A DNA stretch of 64,000 nucleotides from Zingiber officinale. Lineage: Eukaryota > Streptophyta > Magnoliopsida > Zingiberales > Zingiberaceae. The stretch's first letter is position 1, and every line of letters starts with the position of its first letter. Below, piece by piece: positions 56,346 through 64,000 of the stretch. The notes under the pieces are model-generated. The model searched no databases, was not told the origin of the DNA, and was given only the letters and a program-made list of their open reading frames with translations. The DNA lies in the NCBI RefSeq assembly GCF_018446385.1, contig NC_055998.1, positions 71,356,744 through 71,420,743 on the forward strand, written 5' to 3'. The position numbers were made by a program, and so were the translations under genes.

Positions 56346-56849
56346 CTACAAATGTTTAAATGCATAATTCTTAACCAATAAATGTATGCAAGATGCAATA
56401 GGTTCTTGAACACATAAGTTTTTAACAAAAGTAAGGATAATTTTGTAACTTTATATATTTAACCTTCATTACCCTCACTTTCCTCCCAAACATGGTAATA
56501 CATATTACGTTAATAAACCTTCCCTCCCTCCCAAACAAGGAGAATATAAATACTTTACTTCCCCTTCCTTTCCCTCCCTTCCCCTTCCATTAATGAACCT
56601 TCACCCACCCTATCCAAGCAGAGGGTTATAGGCATGGCCCAAGCCTAAAGCTGCCGGGAGTGAGGCAAGACCATGCCTCATAGGCATGATCGGACCATGG
56701 AGAATGCTGAGGACTCCTTGATGACACGACTATGCCTTTGAGGCACAACCATATCTTGTCTTCTTTCTCTCCAAGTCAGATTCAATGTCAAACAAGCTCC
56801 ATATATTCTCCAAACACTACAACAAAAACCCTCATAAACAAGCTCTATG

Positions 56850-57095
56850 AAGGCGATGTAAAAGGTCTGCCATTTTAGACATCGGGTTAAAACCTGTGTA
56901 GTATCACTTAACGACACCGGTGTTCGAATCGGTTATTAACCGGTGTAGTATCACTTAACGACACCGTTTCATCAACAGTGTAAAATCGATGTAATATTAT
57001 ATGCTAATAACACCATATTTGGCAGCGGTATACAACCGATGTAATATTAGTTAATAACACCGGTTTTGCAGCGGTGGAAAACCGATGTAATATCA
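56850..57095. repeat. CACTA subterminal repeats
   Basis: Degenerate direct and inverted copies of a ~12-16 base motif around ACACCGGTT and CGATGTAATAT, spaced 20-60 bases. Typical of CACTA subterminal regions. Confidence 0.7.
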
Positions 57096-57109
57096 GTATT
57101 TTTTAACAG

Positions 57110-57690
57110 CACAAATTTGATTTCCGAAATAGTGAAAACCCGACAATAACCAAAAAAATATACAAATATTCACAAATTACACAAATATTCTTCTTCCAAC
57201 AGTATCCATAAAATACACAAATATTCACAAATTACATAAATATTCTTCTTACAACAGTATCCATAAAATACACAAATATTCTTTTTTACAACATCAAAAG
57301 GTAATAGATATTGTACACATCAAGGTAATATTCACAATTTACATTCCATGCAAATGCATGCATCATCCAAAGTTTTCAACAATCAAATACCTTTCCTACT
57401 CAAATGTAATCTAGCATGCATTCAGCCCACTCGAACCGCACTTCATCAATTTCAACTCTGGAGTACTTGAGACTTGTAAACTGTAAAAACACATAAATAA
57501 TATATTAGTAAATCAAGACCAAAAATCATAATTGAAAAAGCAGTAAGAGCACCAGGTAACAAGATGAGTAATTGGAATGCTTAAAAAGAGAAATGCACAT
57601 CAATTATCTCAACCACAAATAAATAGAAAGAAGAATCAATGATGTAAGATACTGATATAGTCCAACACCAACACAAATTCAAAGAAGAAA
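57110..57690. mobile_element. CACTA interior, no gene recognised
   Basis: AT-rich, with a duplicated ATAAAATACACAAATATTC phrase (57150-57290). No ORF or splice-bounded coding block that I could assign. Confidence 0.6.
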
Positions 57691-58622
57691 TTACCTATCT
57701 TTGTAAGCTGAAGCCAAATTTGCATGGGCGTCAGGCATAGTTGGTCTGATATTCACAGCACGTATATAATCCTGAATTGCTTCAGTAACTCTACCAATCT
57801 CCTTAAATGTGTTCCCTCTATTGACAAGACCATCAGCAGCAGTCTGCGAAGAACTTCATTGTAACAGGCTATCACTTTTGCATAATTTCCCTAGTGTAAT
57901 ACAAGAGAACTATCAATTTCCAACTAGGGGCAAAGACAACAAAGAAGAAGATAGACAAATTATATAACTTTCTTCCATTAAATGAGGCAATATGCAGTAA
58001 CTCTCAAACTAGCGATGAAAAAGGCAGATATAGTACTCTACCTGTTGCTTGTATATAATAGCCAAGTTGTTGAAGGGTGCAAATATCCCTGTTGTAACTG
58101 CTAAAGTTACCTTATAGAATGATGGAGCAACACTCATCATGTTGCTGCATGAAGAGAAGTTTTATTAAGGAACAAAAATAAACTATCCGCATAGTTGTCA
58201 TCAAACATTTCTAAAGCTTACCAGTCCTTGTATATGTTGCCAAGGCTTGACAATGCTTGTGGATGGTTAGGTTGTAAAGCAAGGCATGACTTGGGAAAAA
58301 TTATTAAAATGAAGTTATTCAACAAGGAAAAAAAAACTTAAGAGAATAAAAATATCCAAATTAAAATGTCACCCTATAGAAGTTGATAGCCTCTTCCACA
58401 TGTCCAGCGTCTTTGAGAGCATTCCCCTTTTAATGTGCAAGAAAGTCAATCATTAACTAACCTGGCTCAGAAGGATACCACATTTTGACATATTAGACCA
58501 TTATCAACTTACCAGATTATTGTAAGCTTCAATAAAGGTAGAATCACAGTTGATAGCTTGCTTGTAATGCAGAATTGCCATGTCAAGTTGACTTTGTTCA
58601 TAATAGATGCCAGCAAGGTTTC
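57690..58622 (-). pseudogene. Captured fragment of SECRET AGENT-type O-GlcNAc transferase (TPR exons)
   Basis: Five exon-like blocks with introns, in order on the minus strand: AGIYYEQSQLDMAILHYKQA (58513-58622; acceptor GCAG and donor GTAAGT in place); GNALKDAGHVEEAINFYR (about 58376-58430); KSCLALQPNHPQALSSLGN (about 58215-58300); a block with TLAVTTGIFAPFNNLAIIYK (about 58041-58148); and NYAKVIACYNEVLRR, then in another frame ADGLVNRGNTFKEIGRVTEA and IRPTMPDAHANLASAYK (57711-57890). These are the TPR repeats of plant SEC, an enzyme that adds O-GlcNAc to nuclear and cytosolic proteins. A small deletion near 57848 shifts the frame. The catalytic domain is absent. Retained introns show capture at DNA level. 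Confidence 0.85.
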
Positions 58623-60226
58623 CTGCGTCCAGATATCCTCAATGCATAGTTGACATAATAAACTCTCTTCAGAGCATAGTTTGCAGCAAAGTTATCCACA
58701 AAATAAAAAAGAGATTAACAGTCCAGTGGAAAAATAGGAGTTATTGAATTACGTAGCATATTCCAATGAAAGTATTCTGCAATAGCAATGTTATGAAGAA
58801 CCTGAAATAAATAGAAAATAATTAAGAGTTCACACAAACAAGAACTACACATAGTAAATAAACTTCTCTTCTTTTGTATGCAAGTCAACAACAAATCATC
58901 ATGTAGTTTAAAAATGAGTAAGATATTAGTTAAAATAGAAATAATTAGAGGAAAAAATAGACATGTTTCATATAGCAGCCAATTAATACATTTTGACATG
59001 GAGAAACAACATCAAACCCTTAGTTGCAACTATTAAGGAGACCTAAAGACAAACAGTGTAAAAGTCTTCACACAAAAAGTAGAAGTGTGGATACCAAATA
59101 TGCAATTTCTTCTTTCATATCAAACCCAACAAAGAATCATTGGATCACTGTTATCTTTGGGAAGCAATGAGATTTCAATTAAAATAGAACAAATTTGAGG
59201 AATTTTACATTCTTGATTTGCATAATAATTGGTCAATTGATCTTCGTATGGAGAAGAACCAAGTAAAATATAGTCAGTGTAAAATCCTTATGAGTTGAAG
59301 TCGAATTATATTTCAACTAAAATACAGATTAAATCAATGACAAATGATAATCAAAGTGAAGAAATAAACAAGTAGACAATAGGTTCCATTATCACAACAA
59401 TTCATAGAACCTAAACATTCTAAAAACACTAAATCTAAGAATTTATTTGTGATAAAGAATCTAAACTTGCTGCGCATGAAATATAATGAATCTAGAATGC
59501 AAATGCTAAACACCCTAGGAGTTGAAGTCTTATGAATGGTCAGGTGCAAGAAAAGGTGAGGAGGGCCCCTTGAGGTTTAATCTTAACAACATAGGATCTA
59601 ATATTTGGACGCTAAAGTTAATGCGGGCTGATGACTTTGACTCTGAAATCTACAATATCCATAGTTCACACATGATTACAGTACACTCTTCTTCATAGCA
59701 AACAACACAGAGTAGGAAACTACAAGTTCCGTTATGCAAGGTTGACCATAGAGAAAGTTAAAATCCTGTTACTCTTACTTGTTGGTCTCACCGCAGAATT
59801 ACATCCGTCATGCATATGCTGCAATTTCATAAAAGATATCCTTAGGTCATTAAGCCATGTGCAAGCTTTCTTCATCTTTTCACCATTTTTAAGCCCCAAA
59901 ATCTTAAATATTTTTCATCATAAAGGACTTTTCGTTTGCTCATAGCTTGAATATGTGGTAGCGCTGATCAAGCAATTTCTTAGATTAGGTTCAAATGACA
60001 TCAATCTATATGACTGAGGTAATCTTGCAATAACTTGAACATAAATTTGAAATATTCTGTATTTTTTCAGGAGGGATAACTCTAAAAAAGATAATAGTCA
60101 TTCCATATCAACTATGTGAGTTGAAGTGCTAATTAAGAGAAAAACCACAAAGGTACACAAACTTCCAAAAAAAAATTTGTAAAATGTCAATTCTGATTGA
60201 CATAAAAAATCATTACCTAGGGTGAG
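58623..60226. mobile_element. CACTA interior between captured SEC and CNOT10 fragments
   Basis: Mostly AT-rich and unassigned. One block at 58745-58810 (minus strand; VLHNIAIAEYFH) matches the early part of CNOT10-type proteins, which in the intact gene lies upstream of the pieces at 60540-60920; its position here is out of order. 58815-60200 shows nothing I can assign. Confidence 0.55.
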
Positions 60227-60920
60227 GGCTACAACTTCTTGGCCTTCCTCTTGTCTTTGGAACTGCTTCCATAATTTTTCCTTTATGTCTAGAAAATATT
60301 AAAAAAAAAAAGATACATACAACTTATTAGATTTCATGTTAAACAGAAAAGAAACATCACATTGCTTAGTGTTTACATCCATAGAAGATGACATACACGT
60401 CTACAAATTGACAAGATATAGTTGACCTTAGCAGAAGGCATCACAGAGAGCTATTTGCTGCATAGGAAAAAATAGCAAGGTAGAATAAAAAGAATCATCT
60501 TATCAATAACTCATAAGATGATTAAATTAAGGCATACCTCTTTAATTGGCTCGATATTCTGGAACAGCTTTTTGAGAACAGATAATGAATGTGCATACTC
60601 ATGGATATGGTAGAGAATGATTGCCTGTGAAGAACCAAATTAACAAAAATACTAAGAAGAGAGCAATTTATTAACTCATTCACTAATTATGGAAAGAAAA
60701 GTTTTGACAAAATGCGTTGAACTACATACAATATTCAACATTGTTACTGAAACATCAAACTCTTGGGCATGGACAACCCTACTGCTATTTATAGCAGCAC
60801 TTTGATGAATTGAAGCACTATTAGCTTTAGACCCTGAAACCATATAGCATAGGCAGCTATTCTCAGAGTCAATCTAGTCCACAAAAGTATGCGCAAGCTC
60901 TTCACTCTGCTCCTATAATC
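60227..60920 (-). pseudogene. Captured fragment of CCR4-NOT subunit 10 (CNOT10)-type gene
   Basis: Minus-strand blocks in protein order: EEQSEELAHTFVD (about 60870-60915), SGSKANSASIHQSAAINSSR to AQEFDVSVTMLNI (60730-60845) and ILYHIHEYAHSLSVLKKLF with QNIEPIKE (60536-60625). CNOT10 is a TPR-like scaffold of the CCR4-NOT mRNA deadenylase. Stop codons (for example after HTFVD) and missing regions make it non-functional. A further exon-like block ending in a GT donor (60227-60300; KEKLWKQFQRQEEGQEVVAL) is unassigned. Confidence 0.75.
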
Positions 60921-61144
60921 AATATAGTTATTAATCAAAGAGTGCATGTAAAATATCTTTTCAGTTGCAAGAACAATGCTAGTTTAAGAAATCATAGAAT
61001 ATTGACTGAATGAATAAACATGGATTAAATAACTAGAGTTCTAATACATATTACATGCAATCATAAAACATCCATTTACAACCTAAATGCTAAAACAGAA
61101 AAGAAACTTATCATAATAAATCAAGGGGAAGTAAACTTTTAGAA

Positions 61145-61215
61145 ACCTTTTCAACCCAGGAATCTTTATAATCCACAATAAATGGGCTTCTTACTTTTGA
61201 AATTAGCTCCATCTG
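61145..61215 (-). pseudogene. Captured exon of a NEK (NIMA-related) kinase
   Basis: The minus-strand frame reads QMELISKVRSPFIVDYKDSW followed by VEK, the block after the kinase alpha-C helix (QEMELISK, then beta4) of plant NEK kinases, which act in microtubule and cell-expansion control. Only ~70 bases are present, too short to function. The match is short but distinctive. Confidence 0.72.
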
Positions 61216-61309
61216 CAATAGTGACAAAGATAAACAAAATGAATAAATAGCATGCAAACACTATACAGAACACATGCTATTATGAGCATATGAACAAGAT
61301 GGCTATTGA

Positions 61310-61666
61310 CTTTTTTTCTATATTGATGAGGTAGCAAGCAAACGGTGGGATCTCTCCACATGCTCCTATCGTTGCCCGGTTCTCCTCGATCATCGAAATA
61401 TTCAGCAACGCGCACGCAGCGTTCTGCTTCGCAGAGGTTGTCCCTGTCTGCAGGGCATACACCAGCGGCTTGATTGCGCCCGCCGCCGCTATACGCCTCT
61501 TGTTGGCCTCCTCCAGCGAAAGGTTAAGCAGCGCCGTCACCGCATTCTCTTGCGCAGCCGGATCCATGCTGTGCAGCAGTGGGACTAGGGCCGAGATCAC
61601 CCCCGATGCCCCGATCAACGACCAAAAATCTGACCGGTGCTTCGCTAGGAGCCGGATCCTCACCGC
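61310..61666 (-). pseudogene. Captured ARM-repeat fragment of a plant U-box (PUB-type) protein
   Basis: The minus-strand frame from 61663 reads IRLLAKHRSDFWSLIGASG, then ALVPLLHSMDPAAQENAVTA, LLNLSLEEANKRRIAAAG, AIKPLVYALQTGTTSAKQNA and ENRATIGACGEIPPF: three armadillo repeats as in PUB4/PUB45-like U-box ubiquitin ligases, without the U-box. GC-rich relative to surroundings. Open for ~115 codons, then replaced by unrelated AT-rich sequence at about 61320. Cut on its upstream side by the K insertion. Confidence 0.85.
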
Positions 61667-64000
61667 TGTAAAATACCGAAAATAGGCGAATATGAATAAG
61701 GGAATTTTCTGGAATTTTTGAAAATTTTTCAGAAATTTTTCGGAGCTCGTACGAACGAGTTAACGGGGATGAAAAAACGGGGCCCCGGGAAAAGCCTGTT
61801 TAGGCGACCCATTTAAGCGAGGAAATATTTATTTCATATTCCTTTTCTTTTCATTTATTTTCTTTTTCTTTCCGTGCCTAAACTTCCTTCTCCCTGCCGA
61901 AGTCGCGCCGACGCCAAGCCTTCCTCCGGATCCTTGCCCTAACCGCCGGCCCGGCGGTTTCTTCCTCGCCGCCCACCCACTTTTTCTTCATCTCATTCAT
62001 TTTCTTCCTCCTGAGCCGCACCCCTTGGTGCCCTAGCCGAGAATACTGACGCCACTGCCGATCCACTGCAAGCGCGTCTGTTCCCCAATGCCGGCGCCAT
62101 CGTCGACCACCCGGAGCCCTAGCCTTTGCCGTGGAGTTCCTAGCGCTGGCCACTAGTGCCCTAGTCGTGCCGCTGCCGCACGGAGGTGCCGCCGGTATTC
62201 TCTGTGCCCTTCTTCCTCTCTTCCGCATTTCGGCATAGCGCCGACGCCGACCATCTCGCCAGTGTTCCCGTGTCCTAGCAGCGATCCTCAAGGTAAGTAG
62301 GAACGAGAAATTTCTGGATTTCAATGATTTTGGTTGATTGGGTATGTATGGTTGAGATCAGTGAGGTGAATTTTGGTTACTATGATGTTCTGTGGTGTTC
62401 TTGGTCTCACCATGATCCGAATGGTAGGGAAGAATTCAGCAGAGAGGAGGTTTTGTTCCATTCTGTTGAGATCTGTGGATTTGCTTGGTTCCAGCATCAA
62501 CAGTAGGTTGTTTGCTGTGGAAAGTTGCTGTTGTCGATCACCACTTCCTCCTTCTTGATCCGGTTGATTTGAGGTAAGGTGTAGAGCATTTTATACATGC
62601 TATAGAATATGGTTTTGATTCGTTTGTTTAGATGGATGATTATGAGTAGATTGAGGTTGTGTATATTGATTAGGGTTTGTCCTAATTTAGGGTTAGAGAT
62701 TTCATTTAGCTATTTATGAGAATTGTAGCTAAATAAAAATATACACATTGATCTCACAGGACTTTGACGCGAGACGAGTATCTCGACGTCCGGATCTGGA
62801 TTGATTGGACCATTTCTTTTGGAGGCGAGTACTTTTGACTTATTGTCTTTGATATGCTTAGTAATGAAATTAACAATTTGCATTAATTGTGTTTTCTTAT
62901 TTGTTTCGGTTAATCACTGCCCGATACATGTTGCATGCTTGATTGATTGTTTGTTTGCATCTCGTATTGATACCTATCTGATTTCACATGCTCATGGGTA
63001 GTGATATAACTATGTTTTACCATGTCAGGACCTAGGTTTGATACCTTATTGATCAGTATATCTTGATATGATTTATTCACTATGGTGCCCATTGTTATAT
63101 GTCCAGAGGTTGGTTTAGTATATTACCATGCTTAGTGACATGCACCATTTGCATGATCGCATGCTGTGCGATAGATTGCTCCATTATTGTTGAGCACATT
63201 GCCAGTTTCATCACTGTTCGGTGCTCCGTTGTGACGCTCATGGGTAGCGTGACACATCGTGGTAGCACGTCAGTTTGGCTCTTCCGGTGCTCCGTTGGTT
63301 CGCTCATGGGTAGTGTGACGCAGCGTGTAGCACGTTAGAGATCCCTCCCCGTCATAGCGTACCGGGAGATGAGAGCATTGCGCTCCCCCATTTATGATTT
63401 GGGGTAGGAGTATGTATGTACTCCGACAGCATCCCGTCCACTCGGTCACTCATCAGGGGTAGTGATGCAGAGTGCACGGTTGTCACAGCTCTACCCTCTC
63501 GGTCCCACTTTTGTTATGAGTTGGCTGACTGGCGTCAGGGGTGACCATGACATTGGCATCATATGCATGATGCATTTATTGTTTGTGTTTGTATTTGTTG
63601 CATTTATATGCTGCATGTTGTTTGGATACCTATGTTTGACATGCATACAGGTTTTCTATACCTTTCGGACTGTTTGTCCTTTTTACCGGGTCCTGGTTAG
63701 TACAGTTTCTCTCCTGTTTACTTCGATTTGCATTTACCTTTATTTTATCAGGAGACTGTACGCATGATTAGTGCTAGGTTTTATTTCTTTACTTTGCATA
63801 TCAATTGTACCTGCTGAGTGTTGGACTCACCCCGCCTCCATTGTTGTTATTTTCAGGTTGATGCTGTCAGGAGGGAGTTCCAGTCGCTAGTCCTCACTGC
63901 AGGTAGTGCTAGATCCCTGCAGACCTCGATGATTTATCTATCATTTAGTTTTGTTCTTATTTGATTATGTGTGGACTTGGTTATTTGGATACTTGGACAT
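61667..64000 (+). repeat. Element K LTR, Ty3/gypsy type, runs off the window
   Basis: Begins TGTAAAATACCGAAAATAGGCG, inserted in the ARM fragment. Like solo LTR I in inverse orientation: AT-rich start, GC-rich block (61870-62290), a CTGAGT-n-GACTCACCCCG motif (about 63815-63835) and GTGTGGACTTGG near 63970. By comparison with I the LTR should end a few hundred bases past the window, so whether K is solo or complete is unknown. The ORFs on both strands lie in LTR sequence without recognisable domains. Confidence 0.8.
63205..63335. repeat. Tandem duplication in element K LTR
   Basis: CGGTGCTCCGTTG(T/G)-n-CGCTCATGGGTAG(C/T)GTGACRCA-CGTG-GTAGCACGT occurs twice (about 63218-63272 and 63276-63331). 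CACACTACC-like and GTGACG words can pair. No counterpart of the same length was evident in I. Confidence 0.7.

Larger units (their letters stand above)
53300..56636. mobile_element. Element J, probable DNA transposon with long imperfect inverted ends
   Basis: Left end (about 53306-53410: GAGGGTGGGGAGGGGAAGGG, GTTTAGGAGGAAGTGAG) is an imperfect inverted copy of the right end (about 56440-56636: CTTTCCTCCCAAACATGG, CCTTCCCCTTCCATTAATG, CCCACCCTATCC). The right end has about three internal repeats of GTTTGGGAGG(G/A). Without solo LTR I it is about 0.77 kb and non-coding. The TSD could not be settled, so superfamily (MULE, hAT or other) is open. Confidence 0.4.
50880..56770. repeat. Element H U3 cluster of (A/C)CATGCC / GGCA(C/T)G(A/G)C words, interrupted by G and J
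   Basis: Pieces at 50880-51002, 53190-53298 and 56640-56755 all carry GGCATGGT, CGTGCCTNNNAGGCA and similar inverted words with spacers ~15-30 bases. Removing G and J brings them into one cluster, upstream (minus strand) of the TATA box at about 50676. Confidence 0.65.
50173..56814 (-). mobile_element. Element H, Athila-like LTR on the minus strand, split by G and J
   Basis: 50173-50670 on the minus strand resembles the R/U5 of D-family LTRs (GAGGGAGGTATAAAAGGGTC at the TATA box, then GGTTTTCCCCTTATAGGAG, ATGGAGTAGACCTCCAG, AGGGAGTAATTGTGAG). U3 extends rightward: 50671-51007, 53175 to about 53300, and about 56637-56814, where the CACTA element interrupts it. These pieces carry a GGCATGG/TCGTGCC word cluster. 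No protein coding is visible. The other end is not in the window. Confidence 0.65.
56815..61666. mobile_element. CACTA transposon, left portion, carrying host gene fragments
   Basis: Begins CACTACAACAAAAACCC, the terminus of plant CACTA elements, after AAA as likely half of a 3-bp TSD. Subterminal repeats follow (56850-57090: AACACCGGTTTTGCAGCGGTG, ACCGATGTAATAT and inverted variants, about six), as these elements carry for transposase binding. The interior has no transposase that I recognise but holds fragments of four plant genes. It is interrupted at 61667 by element K; the other terminus is not in the window. Confidence 0.82.

Noticed and set aside
56138-56428. Minus-strand ORF of alternating Val-Asp and Val-Gly residues
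   Set aside because: Both strands are open only because the DNA is a hexamer minisatellite; no start context or conservation.
61280-61663. Possible functional ARM-repeat protein gene
   Set aside because: No U-box, truncated at both ends, and its last residues run into unrelated sequence inside a transposon.

Overview
The window is plant nuclear DNA, almost certainly intergenic heterochromatin of a flowering plant. Evidence: Ty1/copia and Ty3/gypsy LTR retrotransposons with plant tRNA-Met and tRNA-Asp primer sites, Athila-type proteins, a CACTA element, and intron-bearing fragments of plant genes. The GC-rich third positions of the ARM-repeat fragment near 61.5 kb suggest a monocot, but the species cannot be fixed from the sequence. 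I see no intact cellular gene, rRNA, tRNA or CRISPR array.

From 1 to about 50.2 kb the window is a nest of LTR elements that I could unpick from LTR ends, primer sites (PBS), polypurine tracts (PPT) and 5-bp target duplications (TSD). F, a gag-only copia-type element on the minus strand, is the outer host (5905-7767 and 48639-50172). A (+, 1-5904, left end off window) sits six bases inside F's 3' LTR. C (+, same family as F, 7773-48633, TSD GTAGA) sits in F's gag. Inside C, D1 (+, Athila-like gypsy, 8304-35176) sits in the 5' LTR, and B (-, pol-bearing copia, 35750 to about 45645) sits in the gag. E (+, gag plus a second ORF, 16095-33821, TSD GATTT) sits in D1's 3' LTR. D2 (+, same family as D1, 22916-32255, TSD ATCAT) sits inside E. 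D2 is the youngest and is intact for gag-protease and a downstream ORF, but has no reverse transcriptase or integrase.

From 50.2 to 56.8 kb lies H, an Athila-like LTR on the minus strand. It is broken by solo LTR G (51008-53174, TSD CAACC) and by J, a probable terminal-inverted-repeat element with a minisatellite, itself broken by solo LTR I (53607-56167, TSD AATGC). At 56815 a CACTA transposon begins. It carries exon-intron fragments, all on the minus strand, that I recognise as four unrelated host genes: a SECRET AGENT-type O-GlcNAc transferase, a CCR4-NOT subunit 10 (CNOT10)-type protein, a NEK-type kinase and an ARM-repeat/U-box protein. From 61667 to the end is an LTR of the same family as solo LTR I.

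Two things stand out. First, seven LTR families or subfamilies each carry a cluster of short inverted-repeat words, a different word in each; where a TATA box can be seen the cluster lies just upstream of it. In A, D and E the same word recurs in the internal region, and in D and E that internal cluster lies directly upstream of a second ORF. Second, the CACTA element has assembled a multi-gene mosaic on one strand. Of the seven retroelements whose interior can be read (A, B, C, D1, D2, E, F), only B encodes polymerase functions and B is dead, so the rest depend, or depended, on enzymes supplied from elsewhere.
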